Of a stretch of DNA of 64,000 nt, positions 53,692 to 63,259 are shown piece by piece. Each line of letters opens with the position of its first letter. The stretch's first letter is position 1. A program made the translations under genes and the position numbers. The stretch comes from Alkalicoccus luteus (lineage in GTDB: Bacteria; Bacillota; Bacilli; Bacillales; Salisediminibacteriaceae), in assembly GCF_012034335.1 (NCBI RefSeq), contig NZ_JAATHJ010000015.1, positions 1 through 64,000 of the forward strand, in the 5' to 3' direction. The notes beneath the pieces were generated by a model, which saw nothing but the letters and a program-made list of their open reading frames with translations, ran no database searches and was not told where the DNA came from.

Positions 53692-53886
53692 GTGACATTT
53701 TTCATTGATCACAAACAAAAACGAGTTCACCGTGTACTATGCGCAGGTGACAAATGTGGATTTAACGAAACACCCGCAGATCAGCGGGAGTTTACAAACA
53801 GCAGCGAACAAATCGACCGTCTCGTTCGCGACATGGCTTATCATAAGTGTTCGCACTGTGAAGCCTTTACCCTTGTTGGAAAATAA
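53692..53886 (+). CDS. Small putative zinc-ribbon protein
   Basis: A 64-residue protein from a GTG start with GAAAGGTGG seven bases upstream. It has two Cys pairs: CAGDKC near residue 17 and CSHC near residue 53, in keeping with a zinc ribbon or rubredoxin-like knuckle. An overlapping ORF in another frame lacks a ribosome binding site. CTTTC/GAAAG can pair around 53666-53680 and partly mask the site. A terminator follows at 53903. I do not recognise the family. Confidence 0.65.
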   Translation: MTFFIDHKQKRVHRVLCAGDKCGFNETPADQREFTNSSEQIDRLVRDMAYHKCSHCEAFTLVGK

Positions 53887-53901
53887 GTAAACCCATAACG
53901 T

Positions 53902-53934
53902 AAGCCGTTCCTCTATTCAGGAACGGCTTTTTGC
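53902..53934 (+). terminator. Terminator of the small Cys-pair gene
   Basis: AGCCGTTCCT/AGGAACGGCT perfect 10-bp stem (53903-53928) followed by TTTTGC. Confidence 0.88.
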
Positions 53935-53938
53935 TTGT

Positions 53939-54637
53939 TCACTGGGCATCCATAACCAGCACGATGTACCCCTTATCGGTATAGAAATCCCAGGAAACGA
54001 AATGATCAAGCACCGGCTTTCCCACAGCACTTTCCAAGTCTACCTCCTGAAGCATCCGGTGTTCCAGCGGCCGCTTCGCCTGCTTTAGTTCACGGAGCAT
54101 GCCGTGACGGATCAGCTCCTTTTCGACTTCAACAAGAATTTTTTTGCGCCGGCAGAGGACGGTCCGTTCATTCAGCCAGTAAATTTGCGTTTCTCCCGGC
54201 TCTTTCTCTGCCATCTCGCTCGCACGGACTAATTCTCGAAGCAGCGCCCGGTCATTCACTTCAACAGGGGATTTCCACTCCTGATCTTCAGCCCGTATCC
54301 CTCTTAGCTCTCCGAAAATAAGGCCGGTTTCCCGGCGCAGGTTCCAGTCGGTGTACATTTCTTTCATCTCCACACCAGCAGTCTGCTCAAGCATTTCGCA
54401 AATATCGCTGCGAAGCTCGGACAGCATCATTTCCCGTGTATCCAGAATCCGCTGATATTCTCTCCGCTTCAGCAAAATCTTTTCCATAGGAGGCTGAAAC
54501 CCCCGTATATGAACAGTAAAAAAAGGCGGTTCTATGGTGACATATACAGATGTGGGCCCTCTGCCGAAGTGTTCCCGCAGCAAAGAGGAAAAATAGCTGC
54601 CCAGCTCTGCTTCCATTGATTTTGATTTCTGTGTCAT
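53939..54637 (-). CDS. DUF2294 family protein
   Basis: A 232-residue protein with the DUF2294 pattern: MEAELGSYFSSLLREHFGRGPTSVYVTIEPPFFTVHIRGFQPPMEKIL and a weaker second copy that includes REKILVEVEKELIRHG-like sequence. Related proteins in Bacillus are annotated as Na-translocating decarboxylase-like without evidence. No membrane segment is predicted. GGAATTC and AAGGGG precede the ATG. Function unknown. It is convergent with the small Cys-pair gene. Confidence 0.8.
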   Translation of the reverse strand: MTQKSKSMEAELGSYFSSLLREHFGRGPTSVYVTIEPPFFTVHIRGFQPPMEKILLKRREYQRILDTREMMLSELRSDICEMLEQTAGVEMKEMYTDWNLRRETGLIFGELRGIRAEDQEWKSPVEVNDRALLRELVRASEMAEKEPGETQIYWLNERTVLCRRKKILVEVEKELIRHGMLRELKQAKRPLEHRMLQEVDLESAVGKPVLDHFVSWDFYTDKGYIVLVMDAQ

Positions 54638-54818
54638 GCTGAATTCCCCTTTTCTCCTTGGATTTCTGTCTATCTAATACCCTGATTCCGCGAAGATTAT
54701 TCCTGACGTGCTTATCGCCTCTTAACAAAAGAAGAAATGACTGAAAATAAACTGGTTACCATAATCGTTGTTTATTTCACTCATCACCTGCATTTGTGAC
54801 GATTATTTGAAAAACAGG

Positions 54819-54861
54819 TTGCAATCCACGGAGTCCTCCGCTTATAATGTAAGCACTTACA
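54819..54861 (+). promoter_or_regulatory. Promoter and operator of the lactate operon
   Basis: TTGCAA (54819-54824), an 18-base spacer and TATAAT (54843-54848). The palindrome TGTAAGCACTTACA (54848-54861) covers the start of transcription. It is one base from the cre consensus and could equally be a GntR-type (LutR) operator. Confidence 0.7.
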
Positions 54862-54954
54862 AAAACAGTCATCTGATGACCTGCTCTCTTGATGACCCGC
54901 TGTTTTTTCTTGGATGTGACGCGAGTTTGTTTTACAATGAATGGAGGAATATGA

Positions 54955-56703
54955 ATGGGAACTGGAATGCTGGCACTGATTGCGCTTACCCCGATACTTG
55001 CTGTCCTGCTTTTTCTTGTTATTTTGCGCTGGCCCGCCAGCCGTGCGATGCCGGTCTCGCTGCTGATTACGATTGCGGCCGCGATGATCTTCTGGAACGT
55101 GCCGGCCAATCAAATCGGCGGCGCGATTGCAAATGGACTCGTTTCGGCTCTGACGATTCTGCTTATCGTTTTCGGCGCACTGCTTTTGCTGAACACGCTT
55201 CGGGAAGGCGGAGCACTCGATACGATCCGCCGCGGCTTTACGGACATCTCTCCGGACCGCCGTGTCCAGGCGATTATCATCTGCTGGCTGTTCGGTTCCT
55301 TTATCGAAGGCGCTTCCGGATTTGGAACGCCCGCCGCTATTGCCGCTCCGCTGCTCGTTGCCATCGGCTTTCCTGCGATGGCTGCCGTCATGGTTGCTCT
55401 TACAATTCAGTCTACGCCGGTGACATTCGGTGCGATCGGAACACCGGTCCTCGTCGGAATTAACGACGGCCTACAGAACACGGCAGGCTTCAGCACGGCA
55501 ACACTCATGGAAATCACGCAGCACGTGTCAATTTTGCATGCGATAATCGGATCGTTTATCCCACTGATCATGATCGCGATGCTGACAAAGTTTTTTGGGA
55601 AAAACCGTTCCTTCATTGAAGGACTGCGGGCCTGGAAGTTCGCTCTGTTTGCAGGCGTTTCGTTTACAATTCCGTACATGCTGATCGCTGTCTTCATGGG
55701 ACCGGAATTTCCGTCGCTGTTCGGTGGGTTAATCGGCCTTGCGATTGTCATACCGGCAGCTAAACGCGGTCTGTTCGTTCCGAAGGATGACTGGCAGTTT
55801 GAGAAAGAGTCAAATTGGGATCCGGAATGGAAAGGCGTGCTGAAAACAGAAGCAGCCGGCACCGTGCCGAAGGTGTCCATGATCCGCGCTTGGGTGCCGT
55901 ACATTATCGTCGGCCTGCTGCTTGTCATCACCCGCCTGGATGCCCTGCCGGTGAAAGCCTGGCTGCAAAGTGTCGTTGTCAGCTTTGGAGAACCATTTAA
56001 TGCCGGAATTGCCGTATCGTTTCAGCCGCTTTACCTGCCGGCTGCGATTTTAATCCTCGTATCTGTGCTGTCTGTTCTTTTATATAAGATGCCCGTCGCC
56101 CGCTTTGGGCGCGCTGCTTCGCTTTCTTTTAAAACGACCGTCGGAGCTGCAGCTGCACTGATCTTCGCGGTGCCGATGGTGCAGGTGTTCATTAACACCG
56201 GTGTCGAAGCGAACGCGTTCGGCACGATGCCGTTTCAGCTTGCGCTCGGAGCTGAATCCGTCTTCGGCTCCCAGTGGCCGCTCGTCTCAGCTGTCATCGG
56301 TGCACTCGGCGCGTTCATTGCAGGAAGCAACACGATCAGCAACATGATGTTTTCCGGCTTTCAGTACGAGACGGCTGAGCTGATCGGCGTCACCGGCACA
56401 ACGACGGTTGCTCTGCAGGCGATCGGCGGTGCCGCCGGGAACATGATCTGTGTTCATAATGTTGTCGCTGCAAGCGCTGCTGCCGGACTGACCGGCAAAG
56501 AAGGACTGCTGATCCGCAAGACGCTCATTCCAACGACATACTATCTCGTATTTGCCGGAGCACTTGGCTCCGTCTGGTTTTATGGATTTGGTTTAAACAT
56601 TGGAAGCTTACTCCTCGTGCTCGTTATTTCCGGGCTCGCCTATGCGATCTACCTCGGTTCACGGCCGGTGAGCGAACAGGAGGCGGTTTCCAAATCTGCT
56701 TAA
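54955..56703 (+). CDS. lutP: L-lactate permease
   Basis: A 582-residue LctP-family permease with about twelve to fourteen transmembrane segments. Family features include [44 protein letters not shown] and the [21 protein letters not shown] stretch. It imports L-lactate with a proton or cation. GGAGG lies seven bases before the ATG. It is the first gene of the operon lutP-lutA-lutB-lutC, which explains its role. Confidence 0.94.
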   Translation: MGTGMLALIALTPILAVLLFLVILRWPASRAMPVSLLITIAAAMIFWNVPANQIGGAIANGLVSALTILLIVFGALLLLNTLREGGALDTIRRGFTDISPDRRVQAIIICWLFGSFIEGASGFGTPAAIAAPLLVAIGFPAMAAVMVALTIQSTPVTFGAIGTPVLVGINDGLQNTAGFSTATLMEITQHVSILHAIIGSFIPLIMIAMLTKFFGKNRSFIEGLRAWKFALFAGVSFTIPYMLIAVFMGPEFPSLFGGLIGLAIVIPAAKRGLFVPKDDWQFEKESNWDPEWKGVLKTEAAGTVPKVSMIRAWVPYIIVGLLLVITRLDALPVKAWLQSVVVSFGEPFNAGIAVSFQPLYLPAAILILVSVLSVLLYKMPVARFGRAASLSFKTTVGAAAALIFAVPMVQVFINTGVEANAFGTMPFQLALGAESVFGSQWPLVSAVIGALGAFIAGSNTISNMMFSGFQYETAELIGVTGTTTVALQAIGGAAGNMICVHNVVAASAAAGLTGKEGLLIRKTLIPTTYYLVFAGALGSVWFYGFGLNIGSLLLVLVISGLAYAIYLGSRPVSEQEAVSKSA

Positions 56704-56722
56704 CTTCCGGGAGGACTGTTTT

Positions 56723-57457
56723 ATGAACGTATCACTTTTCATCACATGCCTTGCTGATGCTGTCTATCCATCATCTGTCGGACGGAGTACGGTTGAACTG
56801 CTCGAACGCCTCGGCTGTAACGTCTCCTTTCCCAAAAAACAGACGTGCTGCGGTCAGCCTGCCTTTAACAGCGGCTTTCATAAAGAAGCGCAGACAGTGG
56901 CCCGTCATATGATCACGACATTTGAAGAGGAAGAGTGGGTCGTCACGCCCTCCGGCTCGTGTGCGACGATGATTCACGAGTATCCGAAGCTGTTTCCTGA
57001 AGACGACGTCTGGAGAGAGAAAGCGGAAAAACTCGCGGCCAAAACGTATGAGCTTACCCAGTTCATCGTTGATGTGCTGGAAATTGAGGACGTCGGTGCC
57101 ACGTTTCATGGCAGCGTCACCTACCACTCCTCCTGCCATATGACGCGACTTCTCGGAGTGAAGGAAGCTCCCTTCCGGCTGCTGAAACATGTATCCGGAC
57201 TAACGCTGACCGAGCTTCCATATAAGGAACACTGCTGCGGATTCGGTGGTACATTCTCGGTGAAAATGATGCCGATTTCCGAGCAGATGGTCGATGAAAA
57301 GGTGCAGCACATTGAAGAAACCGGTGCGTCCTGCCTCGTCGGCTCTGACCTCGGCTGCCTCATGAACATCGGAGGCCGCATCGAACGGACCGGGAAACCT
57401 GTGGAAGTCCGGCACATCGCAGAGATTTTAAACAGCAGAGAGGAGACGGTTTCATGA
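56723..57457 (+). CDS. lutA: Lactate utilization protein A
   Basis: A 244-residue protein of the CCG (GlpC/HdrB-like) type. It has two CCG-containing blocks: [14 protein letters not shown] near residue 42 and [13 protein letters not shown] near residue 170, plus SSCHMTR, which bind an iron-sulfur centre. LutABC together oxidise L-lactate to pyruvate. It follows lutP by 19 bases and overlaps lutB by four. Confidence 0.95.
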   Translation: MNVSLFITCLADAVYPSSVGRSTVELLERLGCNVSFPKKQTCCGQPAFNSGFHKEAQTVARHMITTFEEEEWVVTPSGSCATMIHEYPKLFPEDDVWREKAEKLAAKTYELTQFIVDVLEIEDVGATFHGSVTYHSSCHMTRLLGVKEAPFRLLKHVSGLTLTELPYKEHCCGFGGTFSVKMMPISEQMVDEKVQHIEETGASCLVGSDLGCLMNIGGRIERTGKPVEVRHIAEILNSREETVS

Positions 57458-58884
57458 GTATCCGCATCAGCAACGATCCGTTTTTTGACCGGGTCGGCAA
57501 AGGAATTGAAAACACGTTCATGCGCTCCGCCGTCTCCGGCGCTCAGGACCGCCTCGAAGGACGAAAGGCTGCCTCGACTGCCGAACTCGGCACGTGGGAG
57601 GACTGGCGCGACCATGCCGAAGAGATCCGCCAGCACACGCTCGATAACCTTGATTTCTATTTGCAGCAGTTTGCTGAGAATGCCGCTGCCCAGGGCGGCC
57701 ACGTTTTTTTCGCCGAGACGAAGGAAGAGGCGAACGAGTATATTCAATCGGTGATTCAACGTAAGGAAGCGAAAAAGGTCGTGAAGGCAAAGTCGATGGT
57801 AACCGAAGAAATCGGCATGAATGAGGCGATCCGCGATATTGGCTGCGAGGTGATTGAATCTGACCTCGGCGAATGGATTCTCCAGCTGGATGACCACGAT
57901 CCGCCGTCTCATATCGTCGTCCCGGCCCTTCATAAAAATAAGGAACAGATCCGGGAAACGTTTCGCGAAAAACGCGCTTACGACAAATCATCCGACCCGC
58001 AGGAGCTCGGCCGCTTTGCCCGCGAGCAGCTGCGCCAGGACTTTTTAAGCGCTGACGTCGGCATCACCGGCTGCAACTTTGCCGTTGCGGAGTCGGGCTC
58101 CGTATCGCTCGTCACCAACGAAGGAAATGCCCGCATGGTGACCGCACTTCCGAAGACGCAGATCAGCGTTATGGGCATGGAGCGGATCGTTCCGACATGG
58201 GAGGAGCTCGACGTGCTCGTCAGTATGCTCTGCCGGAGCGCCGTCGGCCAGAAGCTGACAAGCTACGTCACCGGACTCACGCCGTCGGAAGCAGCGGACG
58301 AACATGCGCCCGAGGAATTTCATATCGTCATCGTCGACAATGGACGCTCCAAGATTCTCGGAACAAAGTATCAAAGCGCTCTCCAGTGCATTCGCTGTGC
58401 GGCCTGCATTAACGTCTGCCCGGTTTACCGGCACGTCGGCGGACATTCCTACGGCTCGATTTACCCGGGGCCGATCGGAGCGGTGCTCACTCCCCTCCTG
58501 GAAGGCTATGAAAACAACAAAGAGCTGCCGTTTGCCTCTTCGCTCTGTGCTGCCTGTACGGATGCCTGTCCAGTTAAAATTCCACTGCACGAGCTGTTAA
58601 TTGAGCACCGCAAGGACATCGTGGAGCACGAAGGCGGCTCCGGCTTTGGTGAAAAGCTCGCCATGCAGGGTTTTGCCTATGCAGCGAGCCACCCGAAAAT
58701 CTTTCAGCTGGGCGGCAAGTCGGCAGGCCCGGTCGTCGATAAACTCGGCTCCAAAGAAGGCGGCGGACCCGGTCCGATGAAGCTGTGGACGCAGATCCGC
58801 ACGCTTCCGTCGCAAAAAGGAGACCGGTTCCGCGACTGGTTTGAAGAACGGGAAAGGAGGAACCGCCGTGGGAACGATTCATAA
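57454..58884 (+). CDS. lutB: Lactate utilization iron-sulfur protein B
   Basis: A 476-residue protein of the LutB family. The last third carries two ferredoxin-type clusters: [14 protein letters not shown] and [13 protein letters not shown]. The N-terminal two thirds is the LUD domain, with [20 protein letters not shown]. It is translated from an ATG overlapping lutA by four bases. Confidence 0.95.
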   Translation: MSIRISNDPFFDRVGKGIENTFMRSAVSGAQDRLEGRKAASTAELGTWEDWRDHAEEIRQHTLDNLDFYLQQFAENAAAQGGHVFFAETKEEANEYIQSVIQRKEAKKVVKAKSMVTEEIGMNEAIRDIGCEVIESDLGEWILQLDDHDPPSHIVVPALHKNKEQIRETFREKRAYDKSSDPQELGRFAREQLRQDFLSADVGITGCNFAVAESGSVSLVTNEGNARMVTALPKTQISVMGMERIVPTWEELDVLVSMLCRSAVGQKLTSYVTGLTPSEAADEHAPEEFHIVIVDNGRSKILGTKYQSALQCIRCAACINVCPVYRHVGGHSYGSIYPGPIGAVLTPLLEGYENNKELPFASSLCAACTDACPVKIPLHELLIEHRKDIVEHEGGSGFGEKLAMQGFAYAASHPKIFQLGGKSAGPVVDKLGSKEGGGPGPMKLWTQIRTLPSQKGDRFRDWFEERERRNRRGNDS

Positions 58885-59569
58885 TCAGGATGCGTTTTTA
58901 GCCAACATTGCTGATCGTCTCGGACGGGACCGGCGCATGAAAGGCGTCGAGCGCCCCGTCTGGAAGCAGCAGCCGCAGCATGACGTTTTTGCCGGCGCTT
59001 CTCCGGCAGAGCTGCAGGAAATCCTCATCCGGCAGTGCGATGCGATTCACACGTCTGTCGACACGACTGAGATGGCCGATCTCCCCGACGTGCTCGCTGC
59101 AGCACTGGAGCGGTTTGGCTCCTCCCCTGCTGTGTACTGGTCAGATGATCGATTTGCAGATTTCGGCGTTGACCAGGTGATGGATTCGCTCGACGAAAGC
59201 AAAGCGTGGACAGATGAGAACCGGGAGGAGATGACCCGATTTGCCGAGCGTGCAAAAATCGGTGTCACGTTCTCCGACATCACCCTCGCTGAGTCCGGTA
59301 CGGTTGTGCTGTTCAGCGCTCCCGGTAAAGGCCGTGCCGTCAGCCTGCTGCCGGAAGTGCATATCGCCCTGATTCCACGCTCGACAATCGTACCGCGCAT
59401 GACCCAGGCGGCCGCTGAGATTCACAGACGCCGCAAGGAAAACGGCACGGTGCCATCATGCGTCAACTTTATTTCCGGCCCGAGTAACTCGGCTGATATT
59501 GAGATGAGGCTGATCGTCGGAGTTCACGGTCCAATCAGCGCCCACTATATTATTATCGAAGACGCCTGA
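58868..59569 (+). CDS. lutC: Lactate utilization protein C
   Basis: A 233-residue LUD-domain protein. It has [32 protein letters not shown] and the C-terminal [22 protein letters not shown] typical of LutC. I chose the GTG at 58868 because AAAGGAGG lies seven bases upstream; the frame is open to 58841. It overlaps the end of lutB by 17 bases. Its stop codon lies inside the terminator stem. Confidence 0.94.
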   Translation: MGTIHNQDAFLANIADRLGRDRRMKGVERPVWKQQPQHDVFAGASPAELQEILIRQCDAIHTSVDTTEMADLPDVLAAALERFGSSPAVYWSDDRFADFGVDQVMDSLDESKAWTDENREEMTRFAERAKIGVTFSDITLAESGTVVLFSAPGKGRAVSLLPEVHIALIPRSTIVPRMTQAAAEIHRRRKENGTVPSCVNFISGPSNSADIEMRLIVGVHGPISAHYIIIEDA

Positions 59570-59588
59570 ACCTGAGGCGTCTTTTTGC
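59559..59588 (+). terminator. Terminator after lutC
   Basis: AGACGCCT/AGGCGTCT stem (59560-59582) followed by TTTTT. The lutC stop codon is in the loop side. Confidence 0.85.
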
Positions 59589-59665
59589 TGCCGGAATTGA
59601 ATCCTGACGATTGGAATGGTATGTTTTTGAAAAGAACGTTTGTTATTAAGAAGGAGACTGCCGCT

Positions 59666-60379
59666 ATGAGCTTCAAGCAGATTAAAAATAAAAAGATTTC
59701 CGAGATTGTGCGTGACCAGATAGAAGAACAAATCCGCTCCGGGGAACTGAAGCCTGGTGAGAAGCTACATTCCGTTGTCCATCTCGCCGACGAGTTTCAA
59801 GTGAGCCGCTCGGCCGTCCGTGAAGCACTGAGTGCGCTGCGGGCGGTTGGCGCTGTTACGATCCGTCAGGGGGAAGGAACGTTTGTGAACGACTATGACT
59901 TCTCCAGCATGTCCGATCCACTCAAATCGGAGCGGGTGATATCCAGACAGGAGATGCTCGATCTCTTTGAGGTCCGCAAGCTGATGGAAGCCGGAGCCGC
60001 GGAGCTTGCTGCTGAGAAGCGGAACGACGAGCACCTGCGCGTCATGCAGGAGGCGCTCGACGATATGGCCGCTGCTTCCGGTGAAGATGTAGGCGAAGCG
60101 TCCGACGTCGCGTTTCATCTAGCCGTTGCGGCTGCTGCCGGCAATAAAACACTGTACAGCATGATGGAGCAGCTTGCCGATACACTCAGGCGCACGATGT
60201 ACGAAGCACGCCGCGTCTGGCTGTTCTCAGAAAAAAAGACGCTCACGCGGCTGTATGAAGAACACGTTGCCATTTTTGAAGCGATTCAGGCCGGCAGCGC
60301 AGATGCGGCAAGACAAGCGATGCTCACCCACCTCTCCAACGTCGAAAAGGCGATTATCGACGGTATCAGCCAGTCCTGA
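59666..60379 (+). CDS. lutR: GntR-family (FadR type) regulator, LutR-like
   Basis: A 237-residue regulator. The N-terminal winged helix has ELKPGEKLHSVVHLADEFQVSRSAVREALSALRAVGAV and the following RQGEGTFV. The C-terminal all-helical FCD domain has EVRKLMEAGAAELAAEKR and DVAFHLAVAAAAGN with metal-binding-type Asp and His. B. subtilis LutR is the repressor of lutABC. The ATG at 59666 has AAGGAG nine bases upstream. Its position behind lutC favours control of the upstream operon, probably at the palindrome 54848-54861. Confidence 0.88.
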   Translation: MSFKQIKNKKISEIVRDQIEEQIRSGELKPGEKLHSVVHLADEFQVSRSAVREALSALRAVGAVTIRQGEGTFVNDYDFSSMSDPLKSERVISRQEMLDLFEVRKLMEAGAAELAAEKRNDEHLRVMQEALDDMAAASGEDVGEASDVAFHLAVAAAAGNKTLYSMMEQLADTLRRTMYEARRVWLFSEKKTLTRLYEEHVAIFEAIQAGSADAARQAMLTHLSNVEKAIIDGISQS

Positions 60380-60420
60380 CGGCCGCTGCCTTTATTCGAA
60401 AACAGGTGATGATTTGCACG

Positions 60421-60436
60421 TGTTTCACGTGAAACA
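60421..60436. promoter_or_regulatory. parS site for ParB (Spo0J)
   Basis: TGTTTCACGTGAAACA is an exact parS consensus. It lies between lutR and mgtE. Confidence 0.9.
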
Positions 60437-60507
60437 GCTCTTGTCCTATTCTCTTTTATGAAGCGGTGTGGGATGATGGAAACAACAGCAGGAACGGAGG
60501 AAAAGCC

Positions 60508-61866
60508 ATGCCGATCACCATGACCGAAAACGAACTGACGCTCGCCGTCATTCAAACGCTGAAAGAAGGCCGCCGCAAGGCATTCCAGGAACTGATGGAG
60601 GAACTGCAGCCATACGATATGGCGTGGCAGTACAAAGAAATTCCGGAGAAGCACCGCTATAAATTTTTAGCCTACATGACGATTGAAGAATTGACCGATC
60701 TCATGGGCGAGCTTGACCAGGATGATCAGCTCGACGTACTGGACCGCCTCGGCGCCAAGCGGTCTACGAAAGTTCTCGACCTCATGGAAAACGATGAGCT
60801 CGCCTCTTTTCTGACAGATCTTGAGCCGGAAAAGATGAAGGAGCTGCTCGGAGACATGAAGCGGGAAGAATCACAGATGGTGCAGGATATCATGAACTAT
60901 CCGCCGGAAACGGCTGGACGACTCATGAACAACCGCTTCGTCTGGATAAAAAAACATTATACGATCGGTGAAGCCGTCGATAAGCTGAAGGAATTCGCCG
61001 AGCTCGCTGAATACTTAAACTACCTGTATGTCATTGACGAGGAACGAAAGCTCGTCGGGGTTGTTTCCTACCGCGACCTTCTGCTTGCGGAAGCAGATGA
61101 AAAAATTGAAGATGTCATGTACGGACGCGTGGTGAAAGTAGAGGTAACGGAGGACCAGGAAGAAGCCGCGAAGCTGATCAGCCGCTACGACTTCGTCTCC
61201 CTTCCCGTCGTAAAAGAAGATAACACACTGGCCGGCGTGATCACGGTCGATGACATTATCGACGTAGTTATCCAGGAAGCGAATGAAGATATCGAGCGCC
61301 TTTCTGCATCCGGTAAGGATATCGATTTTTCCACAAAACCGCTCGTCGCTGCCTACAGGCGTCTCCCATGGCTGATCATTCTTCTGTTTGTGGGACTCGT
61401 ATCCGGGGGTATTATCAGCGGATTTGAAGGGACACTCGATGCAGTGGTGGCGCTTGCCTTTTTCATGCCCATGATCGCCGGGATGACCGGAAACACCGGC
61501 ACCCAGTCGCTCGCTGTCGTCGTCCGCGGGCTTGTGCAGGAGGATTTAACCTTTAAACAGACGGCCAGACTGATATTGCGTGAGTTCTGGGTCGGTATTT
61601 TAATTGGTATTACGTGCGGTATTCTGATCACCTTCGTCGCCTTCTTTTGGCAAGGAGATCTGCAGCTCGGACTTGTCGTCGGCTCGTCCCTTCTGCTGAC
61701 ACTGATTATCGGCACGCTTGCCGGAACGATCATTCCGCTTATTCTGTATAAGCTGAACGTCGACCCGGCCATCGCTTCCGGTCCGCTTATCACGACGATC
61801 AACGATATTTTATCGCTGCTGATTTACTTCGGCATCGCGACAACGTTTTTAATTAATCTCTCATAA
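60508..61866 (+). CDS. mgtE: Magnesium transporter MgtE
   Basis: A 452-residue MgtE-type channel. N-terminal domain of helical repeats (residues about 20-125), a CBS pair (VIDEERKLVGVVSYRDLL and VVKEDNTLAGVITVDDIIDV), and a C-terminal five-helix pore domain with AFFMPMIAGMTGNTGTQSLAVVVRGL. It admits Mg2+ under gating by its own cytosolic domains. GGAGG precedes the ATG at 60508, which I prefer to the open frame from 60466. No M-box riboswitch was seen upstream. Confidence 0.94.
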   Translation: MPITMTENELTLAVIQTLKEGRRKAFQELMEELQPYDMAWQYKEIPEKHRYKFLAYMTIEELTDLMGELDQDDQLDVLDRLGAKRSTKVLDLMENDELASFLTDLEPEKMKELLGDMKREESQMVQDIMNYPPETAGRLMNNRFVWIKKHYTIGEAVDKLKEFAELAEYLNYLYVIDEERKLVGVVSYRDLLLAEADEKIEDVMYGRVVKVEVTEDQEEAAKLISRYDFVSLPVVKEDNTLAGVITVDDIIDVVIQEANEDIERLSASGKDIDFSTKPLVAAYRRLPWLIILLFVGLVSGGIISGFEGTLDAVVALAFFMPMIAGMTGNTGTQSLAVVVRGLVQEDLTFKQTARLILREFWVGILIGITCGILITFVAFFWQGDLQLGLVVGSSLLLTLIIGTLAGTIIPLILYKLNVDPAIASGPLITTINDILSLLIYFGIATTFLINLS

Positions 61867-61867
61867 C

Positions 61868-61911
61868 GAAACGCCTGCTCCGAATCGCACATTCGGAACA
61901 GGCGTTTTTTG
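61868..61911. terminator. Bidirectional terminator after mgtE
   Basis: AACGCCTG-TCCGAAT pairs with ATTCGGA-CAGGCGTT (61869-61907), followed by T-run on the plus side. Confidence 0.88.
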
Positions 61912-61912
61912 T

Positions 61913-62510
61913 CTATCTGCCGCGGTCCACTTCTCCGCCGTGTGCTTCCACCATCTGCATGATATTGCGACGGTGGTTGAGGAAATTCGGGTCGCTCGCA
62001 TCGAATTCGAACCGGTCACCGTTCTCAAACGTAAGCTCGATCGTATCATACGCCGCACTTGTCTCATCATCGGTGATCGTCAGTGCAAGCAGCTCGACGT
62101 CCTCCCACGCATAAAACGTTTCGTCCAGGCTTATCATTTTGTTGACTGTGAAACCCTCATCCGTAAAATAGTAGTAATTCATCGCACCGACCCAGCCAGC
62201 CGGAAACGAAAGCAGCATGAGGAAAAAGACGATCACAGCCGGAACGATCGGATGCTTGTTCATCCAGTATCGTTTGGTGAAAAAATATAGAAGCGACACC
62301 GCTGTAACGACTAAAAATGCTCCCGTTACAACAAGGTAGGCCGCCCCCGTATGGTTCACGAACCAGTTGTCCCGGTCAAACAGCACGGTTCCCTGCACGA
62401 TCGGCAGTATCACAACCGGAAGAATAAACGCACAGATCGTCGTGATGATCGCTGTGACGATCACGACTTTATCGACATCATCGTGATCCATTTTATCAAG
62501 CAGCTTCATC
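61913..62510 (-). CDS. Unknown membrane protein
   Basis: A 198-residue protein starting MKLLDKMDHDDVDK. It has about three transmembrane segments (residues about 18-45, 60-80, 88-112), then a soluble C-terminal domain of about 85 residues (ISLDETFYAWEDVELLALTI onward) that looks beta-rich, like a small PH-like domain. I chose the ATG at 62510 because GGAGGGGG lies upstream. The open frame before it reaches 62665 without support. I do not recognise the family. Confidence 0.7.
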
Positions 62511-62663
62511 TGTTCTCCCCCTCCTCGTCTGTTGTTATGTACCATACGCACCGCACGACGAATGGTTTCATGATTTTTCCAATTTACGTGAAAATAGGTG
62601 TGCTGAACCGTGGAGAGTGGTACGATAGAAATACCTATTCTGATGAAGAGCGAGGCGATGTCC

Positions 62664-63113
62664 ATGAAACTGACTAAAACCGATATTCAAATGCTCAATA
62701 TTCTCAGCGAGCACGGCCGTATGTCCTACGTCGATCTGGCAAAGGAAGTTGGTATGTCACGTGTTTCCGTCCGCGAGCGGATGCAGATGCTACAGGATGA
62801 AGGCATTATTGAAAAATTCAGCGTCGTTATCAACTCGGAAAAAGTCGGCAAAGGCGTCTCCGCTTTCTTTGAAGTCGACTGCGAGCCGACTGCGCTCGTC
62901 CAGGTAGCGGAAACGCTCGCTGAAAATTCGAAGGTCGCCAGCTGCTACCAAATGACCGGTCCAAGCACGCTGCACATGCACGTTCTCGTGGAAGATTTCA
63001 TTCAGCTGGAGCATTTTATTAACGAAGAGCTGTATGCGCTCGAAGGCATCACTCGCGTAGAGAGCCATATATTGCTGCGCCGCTTTAAAAGCCGTACCGG
63101 CATGAAGCTGTAA
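62664..63113 (+). CDS. Lrp/AsnC-family transcriptional regulator
   Basis: A 149-residue Lrp-type regulator. The helix-turn-helix has DIQMLNILSEHGRMSYVDLAKEVGMSRVSVRERMQML and the C-terminal RAM domain has SVVINSEKVGKGVSAFFEVD. Likely a dimeric or octameric DNA-binding protein responding to an amino acid or similar effector; the target is unknown. I prefer ATG 62664 because GAGG lies eight bases upstream; 62658 is also possible. It stands alone. Confidence 0.88.
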   Translation: MKLTKTDIQMLNILSEHGRMSYVDLAKEVGMSRVSVRERMQMLQDEGIIEKFSVVINSEKVGKGVSAFFEVDCEPTALVQVAETLAENSKVASCYQMTGPSTLHMHVLVEDFIQLEHFINEELYALEGITRVESHILLRRFKSRTGMKL

Positions 63114-63197
63114 CGCGCGATCCGTTAGGGTCAGCAGCATGAAGTGGCTGCTGGCAAGCTTCCGGCAAAGCCAGCTTGATGTTGTTTACAGCCTGTA

Positions 63198-63230
63198 AGC
63201 CGCTCCTGACTTCAGGAGCGGCTTTTTCAA
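63198..63230 (+). terminator. Terminator of the Lrp-family gene
   Basis: AGCCGCTCCTGA/TCAGGAGCGGCT perfect 12-bp stem (63198-63223) followed by TTTT. Confidence 0.92.
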
Positions 63231-63259
63231 TGCCAGGACAGATCGATACACAGGGCAAT

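Noticed and set aside
53705-53890. Overlapping 61-residue ORF in the small Cys-pair gene
   Set aside because: It has no ribosome binding site, while the frame from GTG 53692 has one and holds two Cys pairs.
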